A stretch of 64,000 nt of DNA from Hyphomicrobiales bacterium (GTDB taxonomy: Bacteria > Pseudomonadota > Alphaproteobacteria > JAPOUT01), in the NCBI GenBank assembly GCA_026708505.1, contig JAPOUU010000011.1, positions 1-64,000 of the forward strand, read 5' to 3'. Of the stretch, positions 8,860-18,776 are shown one piece after another. Numbering within the stretch: position 1 is the stretch's first letter; each line of letters begins with the position of its first letter. A model generated the notes under the pieces. It ran no database searches and was not told where the DNA came from. It worked only from the letters and a program-made list of their open reading frames with translations. The translations under genes and the position numbers were made by a program.

Positions 8860-11800
8860 TTAGTCGTTATCGTTGATGGTAAGAGTAACCGTGTTGTTGC
8901 TAGGGTCAATTTCCCATGTTTCAGTCGGGAAAGAGACACCTCCTGGAGCGTCCAATTCCATGGTAAGGGTGAAAGCTTCCGTGCTCTCACTTGTACTGTC
9001 ATCGGTAACGGTGACAGTGAACGGGACAAGTCCGCCGGTGAAACTCCTGCCCTGAAAGATGGACACTACACCGGTATTGAACCAAACGCCGTCATTTCCA
9101 TCGGTAAAACTGACGCTGAAATCACTACTATTGGTGTCACCGCTGGTTCTCACCCTGAAGTTCATTGGGGAGGGAACAGAAAGCGTGTAAGGCGTTCCAT
9201 CAGCATTGGAGAGCTGCATCATGAGTGAAGTCGTTCCGACATTTTCACCAACAGTTATCGTTTGACTCGCCGTAGCAAAACCAACTTTGTTCTTGGTAGA
9301 GGGGGGGTCTTCGATGGTGAGTTGCAAAGTCCCCGAGTTTCCAAGCGCCACGATGCTTCTGCTTCCCGAATCAGAATCAATTTCGACAGTAATCGTAATG
9401 TTTTCAGTCATCTCGACAGTCATGTCCGCGTTGGTTTCAATAATTACTTCGGCAGTTGTAGCACCCTGCATAATCGTTACCTGGCAAGGGTTGGTGGAAG
9501 TTGCCGTAGGACAATCAGTTCCGCCAACACTTAGATTCCAATCATCGTTAGCACCGGTGCCGTATGTCGCTGTTCTGCCGAAACTGAAACTTCTGAGATT
9601 GAATGTTGCATTGCCTCCAAGAGCCCCACTCAATGTAAACGTAATTTTTGCCGTTTCTCCTTCTGTGATTGAAGTGACATCGGCCTCCCATGAAACCGTA
9701 GGCAATGGGTCCTCTGCAGGAATGGTGAAATCCAACGTGGATGGACTTCCAAGCGCTACAACGCCTCTGCTTTGTGAATTAATCGTAAGAGAAGTAGCAA
9801 AGGTTTCGGCAGTCGTCTCGTTTCTCGAATCTTCATCGACATTAACGGTTACTTCAAAACTGCTCTGCCTTGCCGGAATTATTACCGAGCACGCACGAGC
9901 ACAAGTAACCCCGCTGTGACTGAGGGTATAATCTTGCGAAACTCCGTATGTTGCACTATTCGTGCTGCCGGTAAGAGTAAATGCAGTTTGTTCTTCAAGA
10001 GCCTCACTCAATGCAACCGTTATGGTCGCGGTTTCTCCTTCCACTATGGTCGTTTTATCAACCCTCAGCGAAACCGTAGGCAATGGATCCTCTGCAGAAA
10101 TGGTGAAATCCAACATGGACGGACTTCCAAGCTGCACTATGTCTGTGCTTGTCGGGTTAACCGTAAGAGAAGTGGTAAAGGTTTCGGCAATCGTCTCGTT
10201 CATTGAATCTGCAGCGACTTGAACAGTTAGGTCGACACTGGTTTGTCCCTGTGGAATCGTTATAGTGCACAATCTGGCGCAATTAACTCCGTCATTACGA
10301 ACTATGTAATAATCGTCACCGGTAAAAGTGCCGTATGTTGCACTGTCTCTACTACTGGTAAGAGTAAATGTAGCCTGTCTTCCGAGAGTTTCGCTCAATG
10401 TAACCGTTATGGTCGCGGTTTCTCCTTCCGCTATGGTCGTTCCACTGGCACTCAGTGAAACCGTTGGCAGAGGCGGATCCGCGGGAATGGTGAAATCCAC
10501 ACTTGAACGGCTTCCCGCCTGCACGATGCTTGTGCTTCCGGAATCAACCTCGACGGAAACGGTAAAGGTTTCGGAGGTTGTCTCGGTGGTCGAGTCCGCA
10601 TGGACTTCAACGGTCACTTCGGCAGTTGTGCCGCCCTGCGAAATAGTCACCGGACAAGGGTTGCTCTCGCTTGCCATGCCGCAATCGGTTCCGCCCACAC
10701 TTAAATTCCAATCGGCAGAAGTTCCGTATTCCGCACCTCCGCTCCCGATAAGATTAAATGTTGCATTCTCTTCCAACATTTCGTTCAGGGTGAGCGTCAG
10801 GGTCGCCATACCTCCCTCCGTGATTTCCGTGCTGGACGCGCTCAATGAAACGGTCGGCAGAGGCGGATCCGCAGGAATGTTGATAACCAGAGCGCCGCCG
10901 GGCAACAAACCCGTATCGCCCGCATCGGCAACGACGGGCGAAAGAATTATGATCTCTTCCGATTCTCCCCTCCCGTCCTCGTTTATGGCAATGGCCGCAC
11001 TGGCACTTATCTGGCCCGCCGGTATGGTTATCTGGCAATTATCCTCCGTGACCGCGGGACAAACTCTTCCGCCGGCCGATACCGTATAGTCGTCGTTATA
11101 TGTTGCAGTGCCGCTCCCGATTAAATTCAAAGAGACGTTTTCTTCAAAAACTTCATCCAGTTGAATTGTCGCGGTTATTATTCCTCCCTCCGCAACAATC
11201 TCGTTCGCATTGCTGCGAATAACCGAAACTTTCGGACCCGCTTCCCTCTCCTCGTATAATATCCGCTTCTCCCGCTCGACAACTTTGTGCAGGCTCGCGG
11301 ACATCTCTCTGCCGCCATAGCTTGCGCCTTCAAAATACGGCAGGGAGAACCGAAACGCCCAGCCGATATTCCAACGTTCACCAAGCGATTTGTCGGAATC
11401 ATGGCCTTCCCAGCCGCCTTCCAGAAAAAGCCCCGGAAGAAACCGAAATCCCGCATCAAGGCTGTAGGAAAACTCCCACTCGTCCTCAACATCGTCCTTT
11501 CCTTGAAACTTCCAATAGCCGATGCTCCCGCCGACGCGTATCACTTCCCTTTCAATAACAAGACGGGCATCCCCGCCTTGCAGGGCATCTTCGATATATC
11601 CTTCCCTGCCGTCCTGGGTGTCGCCGAGCGGGTAGTAATAATTGAGAGCCGTTCGAAAATACCCGCTCTGCAAATCAATGCCGCCGCCGACGCGGGAATG
11701 TCCTATTGCAAAATCATGATCGTAGAAAGTCGAAATGCCGCCGATAAGATTTTCGGTCAGGTTGGTCCGGTAAACCAATCCGATGTTTCCGTCGGCGCGC

Positions 11801-12165
11801 TCTTCGTCTTCCAGTCCGGTCCAGAAAACGGCGCCGGGCTGCAAGAAAACCGCATGCTCGTCAAAATTCAGCAAGGGAAGCACAATGTCCAATTCGCCTT
11901 CAACATTGTCTTCATCTTTTCCGAATTCATAAATCAGCGATGAATCAAGTTGAAATCCTTCTCCAAACAGAGCAAGACCGCCCTGCCGCAAAGCATCTTC
12001 GATGGTCTCGGTGACCAACTTCGATCCGACGGCCCGCAAATCCAATGTACGGGAGTCGGTTAAATGGGGAAGAGAAGGGGCGGAATTCTCCGCTGTCGCA
12101 GTCGCCGACGATCCAAACGGAACCAACAAAGCCGCCGCGATAACGGCGGAACGAAACAAGTTCAT
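8860..12165 (-). CDS. Inverse autotransporter with about six Calx-beta-like repeats (longer paralog)
   Basis: A 1101-residue outer-membrane protein: signal peptide (about 25 residues), inverse autotransporter barrel (roughly residues 40-320, ending ILYEERE) and a C-terminal passenger of about six Calx-beta-like repeats. Recurrent motifs are PLPTVSLSAS, EGETATITVTLSE, WNLSVGGTDC and a SETFTVSVEVDSGS-like strand. Five repeats contain a cysteine pair 9-16 residues apart, which predicts one disulfide per domain. The last repeat is cysteine-free and diverged. The start is supported by AAGGAG 9 bases upstream. The repeats are similar enough at DNA level to allow expansion and contraction by recombination. 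Confidence 0.82.
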   Translation of the reverse strand: MNLFRSAVIAAALLVPFGSSATATAENSAPSLPHLTDSRTLDLRAVGSKLVTETIEDALRQGGLALFGEGFQLDSSLIYEFGKDEDNVEGELDIVLPLLNFDEHAVFLQPGAVFWTGLEDEERADGNIGLVYRTNLTENLIGGISTFYDHDFAIGHSRVGGGIDLQSGYFRTALNYYYPLGDTQDGREGYIEDALQGGDARLVIEREVIRVGGSIGYWKFQGKDDVEDEWEFSYSLDAGFRFLPGLFLEGGWEGHDSDKSLGERWNIGWAFRFSLPYFEGASYGGREMSASLHKVVEREKRILYEEREAGPKVSVIRSNANEIVAEGGIITATIQLDEVFEENVSLNLIGSGTATYNDDYTVSAGGRVCPAVTEDNCQITIPAGQISASAAIAINEDGRGESEEIIILSPVVADAGDTGLLPGGALVINIPADPPLPTVSLSASSTEITEGGMATLTLTLNEMLEENATFNLIGSGGAEYGTSADWNLSVGGTDCGMASESNPCPVTISQGGTTAEVTVEVHADSTTETTSETFTVSVEVDSGSTSIVQAGSRSSVDFTIPADPPLPTVSLSASGTTIAEGETATITVTLSETLGRQATFTLTSSRDSATYGTFTGDDYYIVRNDGVNCARLCTITIPQGQTSVDLTVQVAADSMNETIAETFTTSLTVNPTSTDIVQLGSPSMLDFTISAEDPLPTVSLRVDKTTIVEGETATITVALSEALEEQTAFTLTGSTNSATYGVSQDYTLSHSGVTCARACSVIIPARQSSFEVTVNVDEDSRNETTAETFATSLTINSQSRGVVALGSPSTLDFTIPAEDPLPTVSWEADVTSITEGETAKITFTLSGALGGNATFNLRSFSFGRTATYGTGANDDWNLSVGGTDCPTATSTNPCQVTIMQGATTAEVIIETNADMTVEMTENITITVEIDSDSGSRSIVALGNSGTLQLTIEDPPSTKNKVGFATASQTITVGENVGTTSLMMQLSNADGTPYTLSVPSPMNFRVRTSGDTNSSDFSVSFTDGNDGVWFNTGVVSIFQGRSFTGGLVPFTVTVTDDSTSESTEAFTLTMELDAPGGVSFPTETWEIDPSNNTVTLTINDND

Positions 12166-12210
12166 CGGAATTTCTCCTTTTCTGACCTAACTGATTGCCG
12201 ATACCCCGGC

Positions 12211-12238
12211 AGTCTAGCACATCCCGACCGCCCGTCAC
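12211..12238 (-). promoter_or_regulatory. Promoter of the longer inverse autotransporter
   Basis: TGCTAGACT on the minus strand (box at 12216-12211) is an extended -10 element. GTGACG lies 16 bases upstream as a weak -35. The start codon is about 46 bases downstream. Confidence 0.4.
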
Positions 12239-12417
12239 CCGCGTTCTGCCACCCGCGTTTTGTTCCCCGGATTCGTCTCGTTGGGGGACGATTTCCTGAT
12301 TCAGCAGGGGGACAATCACCGCGGAAGCCCGGGGGCGGATTGTCCCCGCGCGGCGTGTTCAAAACGGCGAATCGAACACCTTGGCCGGGCTTCAACTCGC
12401 CTGAACCGTTATGCTTG

Positions 12418-12446
12418 TTGATAGGCGCATTGATTCAGGCTACACT
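12418..12446 (+). promoter_or_regulatory. Promoter of the yejBEF operon
   Basis: TTGATA (12418-12423) and TACACT (12441-12446) are separated by 17 bases. The yejB start codon is about 80 bases downstream. Confidence 0.5.
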
Positions 12447-12526
12447 GGACGGGCATTGGATGGGAAACAAAACGGAATTGGGGGAACTTCGGTATATAAC
12501 CCTCCCTAAAAAAACAGGCGAATTTC

Positions 12527-13636
12527 ATGGCGGCTTACATCCTGCGGCGGCTGTTGCTCATGATTCCCACCATTCTGGGAATCCTGCTGATCAGTTTCAT
12601 CATTGTGCAGTTTGCACCCGGTGGCCCGGTGGAGCGCATCATCGCGCAAATCACCGGCACCGAGGTTGCCGCAACCGCCCGCTTCGGCGGAGGGCAGTCG
12701 GGAGACATCAGTGCGGGCGCTCAAAGCCCGGGGGCGCAAGGCACCGAAGTTGCGGGCAAATACCGGGGCGCGCAGGGACTCGATCCTGAATTCATCGCCG
12801 AACTCGAACGGCAATTCGGCTTCGACAAACCCGCGCACGAACGCTTCTTCCTGATGCTGTGGAACTACCTGCGCTTCGACTTCGGCGAAAGCTACTACCG
12901 GGACGTCAGCGTCATCGACCTCATCGCCGAAAAACTTCCCGTTTCCATCTCGCTGGGATTGTGGACGACGCTGCTCACCTATCTCATCTCCATACCGCTC
13001 GGCGTTGCCAAAGCCGTGCGCGACGGCTCCCGCTTCGACATTTGGAGCAGCGCCGTCATCATCATCGGTTATGCAATCCCCTCCTTTCTGTTTGCGGTGT
13101 TGTTGATCGTGCTCTTTGCCGGGGGAACCTATTGGAACATCTTCCCGCTGCGGGGGCTCACATCCGAAAATTGGGAGGAACTCTCGTGGGCCGGACGCAC
13201 CCTTGATTACCTCTGGCATATCATCCTGCCGGTCATATCGATGATGATCGGGGCTTTCGCAACGATGACGCTGCTTACGAAAAATTCCTTCCTCGACGAA
13301 ATCCGCAAGCAATACGTCACGACCGCGCGCGCCAAGGGCCTGACCGAACGGCGCATCCTGTACGGCCATGTGTTCCGGAACGCCATGTTGATCGTGATCG
13401 CGGGATTTCCCGGGGCGTTCATCGGCGCGTTCTTCGGCGGAGCGCTGCTCATCGAAACCATCTTCTCGCTGGACGGACTCGGACTCCTCTCCTATGAAAG
13501 CATCATCAACAGGGATTATCCCGTGGTGTTCGCCACGCTCTATATTTTCGGACTGCTCGGCCTGCTTATCGCGCTGCTGAGCGACATCTCCTACATGCTC
13601 ATCGATCCGCGCATCGATTTTGAATCGCGGGACTGA
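12527..13636 (+). CDS. yejB: ABC transporter permease YejB (microcin C/peptide-type importer)
   Basis: This 369-residue inner-membrane permease is of the DppB/OppB class and closest in layout to YejB. It starts with the conserved [15 protein letters not shown] segment and has a large periplasmic loop with [22 protein letters not shown], which is characteristic of YejB. The permease EAA region ([21 protein letters not shown]) is near residue 265. It imports short peptides or peptide-like antibiotics with YejE and YejF. The receptor gene yejA, usually directly upstream, is absent here; the upstream gene is an unrelated divergent autotransporter. Confidence 0.9.
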   Translation: MAAYILRRLLLMIPTILGILLISFIIVQFAPGGPVERIIAQITGTEVAATARFGGGQSGDISAGAQSPGAQGTEVAGKYRGAQGLDPEFIAELERQFGFDKPAHERFFLMLWNYLRFDFGESYYRDVSVIDLIAEKLPVSISLGLWTTLLTYLISIPLGVAKAVRDGSRFDIWSSAVIIIGYAIPSFLFAVLLIVLFAGGTYWNIFPLRGLTSENWEELSWAGRTLDYLWHIILPVISMMIGAFATMTLLTKNSFLDEIRKQYVTTARAKGLTERRILYGHVFRNAMLIVIAGFPGAFIGAFFGGALLIETIFSLDGLGLLSYESIINRDYPVVFATLYIFGLLGLLIALLSDISYMLIDPRIDFESRD

Positions 13637-13639
13637 CCG

Positions 13640-14680
13640 ATGATGCGCCTCTCCGCTCTCAACCAAAGACGCCTGCAAAACTTCAAGCGCAACCGCCGCG
13701 GCTACTATTCTTTTTGGGTGTTCTCCCTGCTCTTCGTCGTCTCGCTGTTCGCCGAATTCATCGCCAACGACAACCCCCTCTATGTTAACTACAAGGGCGA
13801 ATCCTACTTCCCCGTGTTTGTCGCCTACCCCGAGACCGCGTTCGGCGGCGACTTTGAAACCCGGGCCGACTATCGGGACCCCTTCGTGCAAACGCTCATC
13901 GAAGAGGACGGCGAAGGCTTCATCGTCTGGGCGCCCATCCGGTACGGCCCCTCCACCATCAATCTCGACCTGCCCAGCCCGGCGCCCTCGCCGCCCACGA
14001 CGGAAAACTGGCTCGGCACCGACGACCAGGGCCGCGACGTCGTCGCGCGCGTCCTGTACGGCTTCCGCATCTCGGTGCTGTTCGGAATCACGCTCACGCT
14101 GTTTTCCTCGGTGGTCGGCGTTGCCGCGGGAGCCGTGCAGGGATACTTCGGCGGATGGACCGACCTCATCTTCCAGCGCGTCATCGAGGTCTGGAACTCC
14201 GTGCCCTACCTTTACCTTCTCATCATCATTGCTTCGGTCATCGAGCCGAACTTCTGGATACTTTTATGCATACTCCTGCTGTTTAGCTGGGTTGCGCTGG
14301 TGGGAGTCGTGCGCGCGGAGTTTCTGCGCGGACGCAACTTCGAATATGTAACCGCCGCCCGGGCAATGGGAGTGGGCAACGCTTCGATCATGTTCCGCCA
14401 CCTGTTGCCGAACGCGATGGTCGCAACGCTGACCTTCACGCCGTTCCTGCTGAACGCATCCATCACGACGCTTACGGCTCTCGACTTTCTCGGCTTCGGG
14501 CTGCCGCCGGGCTCGCCCTCTCTGGGAGAGCTGCTCGCGCAAGGCAAGGCGAATCTGCAGGCGCCGTGGCTGGGATTTGCAGGATTTATAACCATCGCGG
14601 TGATGCTGTCGCTGCTGATATTCGTGGGCGAGGCCGTGCGCGACGCTTTTGACCCGCGCAAGACCATCGAAGCGCCATGA
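13640..14680 (+). CDS. yejE: ABC transporter permease YejE
   Basis: A 346-residue DppC-class permease. The N-terminus (NQRRLQNFKRNRRGYYSFW) and the long first periplasmic loop with NLDLPSPAPSPPTTENWLGTD followed by GRDVVARVLYGFRIS are typical of YejE. The EAA motif (TAARAMGVGNASIMFRHLLPNA) sits near residue 240. It begins 3 bases after yejB and overlaps yejF by 4 bases (ATGA), so the three genes are coupled. Confidence 0.92.
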   Translation: MMRLSALNQRRLQNFKRNRRGYYSFWVFSLLFVVSLFAEFIANDNPLYVNYKGESYFPVFVAYPETAFGGDFETRADYRDPFVQTLIEEDGEGFIVWAPIRYGPSTINLDLPSPAPSPPTTENWLGTDDQGRDVVARVLYGFRISVLFGITLTLFSSVVGVAAGAVQGYFGGWTDLIFQRVIEVWNSVPYLYLLIIIASVIEPNFWILLCILLLFSWVALVGVVRAEFLRGRNFEYVTAARAMGVGNASIMFRHLLPNAMVATLTFTPFLLNASITTLTALDFLGFGLPPGSPSLGELLAQGKANLQAPWLGFAGFITIAVMLSLLIFVGEAVRDAFDPRKTIEAP

Positions 14681-16287
14681 CCGATTCGCCCCTGCTCGAC
14701 GTCAAAGACCTGAGCGTGCATTTCCGCTCGCAGGAAGGCGATGTTGCGGCCGTGCGCAATATCTCCTTTCACATCGGACGGGGCGAAACCGTCGGAATCG
14801 TCGGCGAATCGGGCTCGGGAAAATCGGTGAGCGCGCTTTCGGTTCTACGGCTGCTGCCGTATCCGTCCGCATACCACCCCTCGGGCAAGATTCACTTCGG
14901 CGGACATGACCTCCTAAGCATCGCCCCCGAACGCTTGCGCAAGATTCGCGGCGGACGCATCTCAATGATTTTCCAGGAGCCGATGAGTTCGCTCAACCCC
15001 CTTCACACCATCGAGCGCCAGATTGCCGAGGCGCTCGTCCTGCATACGGGCTGCGGACGCGCCCGCGCGCGAACGCGCGTGCTTGAGCTGCTTAATCTTG
15101 TCGGAATCAACAATCCGGAAGAACGACTCGACTCGTACCCGCACCAGCTTTCCGGCGGACAGCGCCAACGCGTGATGATTGCGATGGCGCTGGTGAACGA
15201 GCCCGAACTTCTCATCGCCGACGAGCCCACCACCGCGCTGGACGTCACCGTTCAGGCGCAAATCCTTCGACTGCTCGAACGTCTCAAGCGCGAGATGAAT
15301 ATGTCGATGCTGTTTATTTCACACGACCTCGGAATCATTCGAACCCTCGCCCAGCGCGTCTATGTGATGACCGAGGGACGCGTCGTCGAAGAAGGCGCAA
15401 GCGAACGGATTTTTTCCGAACCAAAACATCCCTACACCCGGCACCTGATCAACTCCGAGCCCTCGGGCACGCCCCCCGCGCTCAAACCCGATGCCAAACC
15501 CGTTGTCGAGGTGGATAATTTGAAGGTATGGTTCCCGATTCGCCGGGGCGTGATGCGGCGCACGGTGGGGCATGTCAAAGCAGTCGACGGGGTGTCGTTT
15601 TCCATCCGCAAAGGCGAAACCCTCGGACTCGTGGGAGAATCCGGCTCGGGCAAAACAACGCTGGGACTCGCCATACTGCGACTGCTGGCAAGCGAGGGAC
15701 GCATCCGCTTCGACGGCGAAGACGTCAACGCCCTCAAGGAATCGCAAATGCGGGCAATGCGGGCACGCATGCAAATTGTTTTCCAGGATCCTTACGGTTC
15801 GTTAAATCCGCGTTTGTCGGTCGGAGAGATTGTCGGCGAAGGACTGGCGGTGCATGCACGCTCCGAGCGCGGCAGCGATGCGCACATAACGCGCATTTGC
15901 GATGCTCTCGAAGAAGTCGGACTTGATGCACAAATGCGCACGCGCTATCCCCACGAGTTTTCCGGAGGACAACGCCAGCGCATTGCGATTGCGCGGGCGA
16001 TTGTACTCAAACCCGACTTCCTCGTGCTGGACGAACCGACATCGGCGCTGGACATGTCCGTCCAAGCGCAGATTATTGACCTGTTGCGCGATCTTCAGGA
16101 CCGCTACGGCCTCGCCTACCTCTTTATCAGCCACGACCTGAAGGTCGTGCGCGCGATGGCGAACGAATTGCTGGTGATGCAGGGGGGAAAAGTCGTTGAA
16201 CAGGGCTCCTCGGGGCAGGTTTTCTCATCGCCCAATATGGACTATACTCGAGCATTGATGCGAGCGGCGTTTGAATTGGAAGGATAA
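14677..16287 (+). CDS. yejF: ABC transporter ATPase YejF with two nucleotide-binding domains
   Basis: This 536-residue protein carries two complete ATPase domains in tandem, as in YejF. The first has Walker A GESGSGKS near residue 45, signature LSGGQRQR and Walker [10 protein letters not shown]. The second has GESGSGKTT near 325, FSGGQRQR and [12 protein letters not shown]. Each is followed by the SHDL switch histidine. It energises YejB/YejE import. Its stop codon overlaps the next start (TAATG). Confidence 0.95.
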   Translation: MTDSPLLDVKDLSVHFRSQEGDVAAVRNISFHIGRGETVGIVGESGSGKSVSALSVLRLLPYPSAYHPSGKIHFGGHDLLSIAPERLRKIRGGRISMIFQEPMSSLNPLHTIERQIAEALVLHTGCGRARARTRVLELLNLVGINNPEERLDSYPHQLSGGQRQRVMIAMALVNEPELLIADEPTTALDVTVQAQILRLLERLKREMNMSMLFISHDLGIIRTLAQRVYVMTEGRVVEEGASERIFSEPKHPYTRHLINSEPSGTPPALKPDAKPVVEVDNLKVWFPIRRGVMRRTVGHVKAVDGVSFSIRKGETLGLVGESGSGKTTLGLAILRLLASEGRIRFDGEDVNALKESQMRAMRARMQIVFQDPYGSLNPRLSVGEIVGEGLAVHARSERGSDAHITRICDALEEVGLDAQMRTRYPHEFSGGQRQRIAIARAIVLKPDFLVLDEPTSALDMSVQAQIIDLLRDLQDRYGLAYLFISHDLKVVRAMANELLVMQGGKVVEQGSSGQVFSSPNMDYTRALMRAAFELEG

Positions 16288-16748
16288 TGATGGCAAAACA
16301 ATTTGAAGATGTGCACGTTGGCGACAAATTCGAGACAAGCAGCAAACGTCTCGAAGGGGACGCGATGAAAGACTTCGCGCGCGCCTACGACCCGCAACCG
16401 ATTCACCTGGATGAAGCCGCGGCAAAGGATTCGCTTCTCGGAGTCCTGGCCGCAAGCGGCTGGCATGTGTTGTGTGAATCAATGCGCCTGGTCGCGGACA
16501 GCAAGCCGTTCGGTGCAACGCCCTTGATCGGGATGCTGCTCGAACAAATTCGATTTCATCAACCGGTATTGCCGGGAACGGAGATTCACTGCCGTGGTGA
16601 AATTCTTGAAACGCGCAAGTCGGAGTCAAAAACGGACAGGGGTTACGTGCTGATGCACGTTGAAACACTCGATGCTTCAAACGACGAGGTTTTGATTTCG
16701 CAGAATTGGCGCATGGTGGTCCCGGCGGGCGCGGAGGTGCAAAGATGA
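16287..16748 (+). CDS. MaoC-like (R)-specific enoyl-CoA hydratase family protein
   Basis: A 153-residue hot-dog-fold protein. The catalytic dyad of MaoC hydratases is visible in YDPQPIHLDEAAAK (Asp and His near residues 33-38), followed by the usual GVLAASGWHV segment. Such proteins hydrate enoyl-CoA or related thioesters; substrate is unknown. It overlaps yejF and the next gene (ATGA) and so sits in the yej operon, though no functional link to peptide import is obvious. A second ATG 3 bases in is an alternative start. Confidence 0.8.
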   Translation: MMAKQFEDVHVGDKFETSSKRLEGDAMKDFARAYDPQPIHLDEAAAKDSLLGVLAASGWHVLCESMRLVADSKPFGATPLIGMLLEQIRFHQPVLPGTEIHCRGEILETRKSESKTDRGYVLMHVETLDASNDEVLISQNWRMVVPAGAEVQR

Positions 16749-17266
16749 TGCGGCACAGACCCTCGGAACCGTTGCAGCGTTTTATGGAACTCATCCTCAA
16801 AGCCGTGATAGCCCTTTCGATAGGGCTGTTTGGCTTGTTGACGGGCATCGGCAATATCATCGATTTCGACACCAACTGGCAGTTTGTACAGCATGTTCTC
16901 GCCATGGACGCCTTCGAAGAGTGGTTTGATCCCGCCGCCGTCCAAGCCCGTGCAATCACTTCAACGAGCGTGCAGATAGCTTTTTATATTGCAATCATTA
17001 CAGGCGAGATCGTTACCGGATTGCTGTTTTTCGTCGGGGGAGCCTTGATTTTAAGCTCCGCGTTTCTCCAATATCCCCCCGCGGCCGGCAAGATCTTTGT
17101 CGTTGCAGGCGCGATTGTTGCAATCCTTGTGTGGTATACGGGATTTGCGGTCATAGGCGCCGAATGGTTCGTTATGTGGGCAAGCCAGTGGAACGCCCAG
17201 GACAAAGCCTACATTTTCGCAATCTTTATTTTGCTCGCCGTCCTCTACATCACCCGCGAAGAATAA
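16745..17266 (+). CDS. DUF2165-family integral membrane protein
   Basis: A 173-residue protein with about four transmembrane segments. It matches the small DUF2165 membrane family in layout: an early FGLLTGIGNIIDFDTNWQFVQHV region, and a late GFAVIGAEWFVMWASQWNAQ segment. Function is unknown. I place the start at the ATG overlapping the preceding stop (ATGATGA); an upstream in-frame start would overlap maoC by 40 bases and lacks support. It ends 13 bases before the convergent MFS gene. Confidence 0.75.
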   Translation: MMRHRPSEPLQRFMELILKAVIALSIGLFGLLTGIGNIIDFDTNWQFVQHVLAMDAFEEWFDPAAVQARAITSTSVQIAFYIAIITGEIVTGLLFFVGGALILSSAFLQYPPAAGKIFVVAGAIVAILVWYTGFAVIGAEWFVMWASQWNAQDKAYIFAIFILLAVLYITREE

Positions 17267-17279
17267 CAGCCCGGAACGG

Positions 17280-18563
17280 CTAGGCGGACTTCTTGCGAGA
17301 ACGTCGACGCTGCATGCGCCTGCCCAGCCGACGCGACTGCCTCGCCATGTCTTTGGCAAGGGTTTTAGCGGCAATGGGAGTTGCGCGCATGGGCAGCGGA
17401 ACGTAATCGAGGCGCTCTTCGACGGATGCACGCTTCGTGGTTCGATAGATTCCAAACACCGAAATAAGCACGTGAACGGCTGCGAGGAACAGAAAGAAGC
17501 TTCCATAGCCATACCAGTCCATCGTGAATCCGACGATGAGCGGCCCGAGAGTCGCGCCGAGTCCGAAAATCATCACCAAACCGGAGCATACCGACAGCAT
17601 TTGCTCGGGCCTGGCATTGTCGTTGGCATGGGCGATGAGGAGCGAATACATCGGATAACTTAGCCCCCCGTAAACGGTTATGACCAAGAAGAGAAGGGAG
17701 ATGTTGTTATCGAAGACTATAAAGCCCATCATCGCAAAAATCGCCGATCCCGTCGAAGTGAGAATGACGACTTTGCGGCGGTCGAGTTTGTCGGAGAGAA
17801 ATCCGAGCGGAAAGAGCAACAATATGCCTCCGATAAAAGGCATGGACGCGAAGAAGGAAACAGCAACAACACTAAGCCCGATGAGACTTGCAAACACGGC
17901 ACTCATGCCGAACAAAACGCTTTGCACCATTCCGAGCAAAAACAATCCGATAACTCCGAACGGCGAGATCTGGTAAAGGTCTTTCCAGCTGACCGATTCG
18001 GTTTTCTCGACCGTCGGCGCGGAGATGTTTGTGAGCGCAACGGGCACGAGGGACAGCGAAATAAGCACGGAGGTGAGCAAGAAGAGATCGTATCCGCTCG
18101 GACTTGCGAGGTTGAGAAGAAGCTGCCCGAGAGCTACGCCGGTGAGCTGGAGCGTGGAATAGATGGCAAGCAGGGTTCCGCGGGTGTTGTTGTCGGCCTT
18201 GTCATTAAACCAACTTTCAACGACGACGTAGAGTCCGGACATGCACATGCCTGTAACGAAGCGCATGAAAACCCAGGTAACGGGTTCAACGAAAGCGGCC
18301 TGCGTGAGGATGCATGTCGAAGCGATGGAAGCAAAGGCGGCAAAGACGCGGATATGCCCGACCTGCCGCACAAGTTTCGGGGCGATGTAAGAGCCGAAGA
18401 GAAGTCCGGCAAAATACCCGGACATGATGAATCCGGTAATCGTTGAATTAAAGCCTTCCGTGACGGCCCTTACGCCAAGAAGCGGTCCTTGCAATCCGTT
18501 TCCCATCATCATGAGGGTGACGGCAACTAGGAGGATCCATGTGGATTTGAGAAGAGCTTTCAT
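17280..18563 (-). CDS. Major facilitator superfamily transporter
   Basis: A 427-residue permease with twelve predicted spans, resembling the YcaD/DHA-like branch of MFS. Motifs include GNGLQGPLLGVRA near residue 20, a loop-2-like RQVGHIRVFA and a central GFLSDKLDRRKVV near residue 250 (motif A duplicate). The C-terminal 40 residues are very basic (RRLGRRMQRRRSRKKS), presumably cytoplasmic. The start is set at MKALLKSTW, because an upstream in-frame extension is polar and non-conserved in look. Substrate is not predictable. Confidence 0.8.
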   Translation of the reverse strand: MKALLKSTWILLVAVTLMMMGNGLQGPLLGVRAVTEGFNSTITGFIMSGYFAGLLFGSYIAPKLVRQVGHIRVFAAFASIASTCILTQAAFVEPVTWVFMRFVTGMCMSGLYVVVESWFNDKADNNTRGTLLAIYSTLQLTGVALGQLLLNLASPSGYDLFLLTSVLISLSLVPVALTNISAPTVEKTESVSWKDLYQISPFGVIGLFLLGMVQSVLFGMSAVFASLIGLSVVAVSFFASMPFIGGILLLFPLGFLSDKLDRRKVVILTSTGSAIFAMMGFIVFDNNISLLFLVITVYGGLSYPMYSLLIAHANDNARPEQMLSVCSGLVMIFGLGATLGPLIVGFTMDWYGYGSFFLFLAAVHVLISVFGIYRTTKRASVEERLDYVPLPMRATPIAAKTLAKDMARQSRRLGRRMQRRRSRKKSA

Positions 18564-18667
18564 AATGAAATTGCTTTTAAGGGTTTTTACGGCCGGGTCA
18601 AGAAAATTATTGCGATCAACGCCACATTGGAATCGCTGGAATTTACCGGACGCAAAACCCGCCCCCC

Positions 18668-18717
18668 AAAAAAAGAGCACTTCCTCCCTGATTGGATGGG
18701 GGGGCGGGAGGAAGTGC
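18668..18717 (-). terminator. Rho-independent terminator of hsp20
   Basis: A perfect 12-bp stem (18717-18706 with 18688-18677) is followed on the minus strand by TC and seven T residues. It lies about 60 bases behind the hsp20 stop codon. Confidence 0.88.
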
Positions 18718-18776
18718 CTTGGTTTTGATTCTAACCGATTCGAACCGGTTGGAAAAGAGAGAGCCCCCCGAAGCGA

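Larger units (their letters stand above)
12166..12526. other. Divergent intergenic region between autotransporter and yejB
   Basis: No gene is seen. It contains promoters in both directions: an extended -10 element on the minus strand for the autotransporter and a -35/-10 pair on the plus strand for yejB. A GC-rich central part has two short ACGCGGGTG direct repeats (minus-strand sense). Confidence 0.5.

Noticed and set aside
12506-13891. 461-codon ORF antisense to yejB and yejE
   Set aside because: Shadow of two clear ABC permease genes, with His/Asp/Glu-rich antisense composition.
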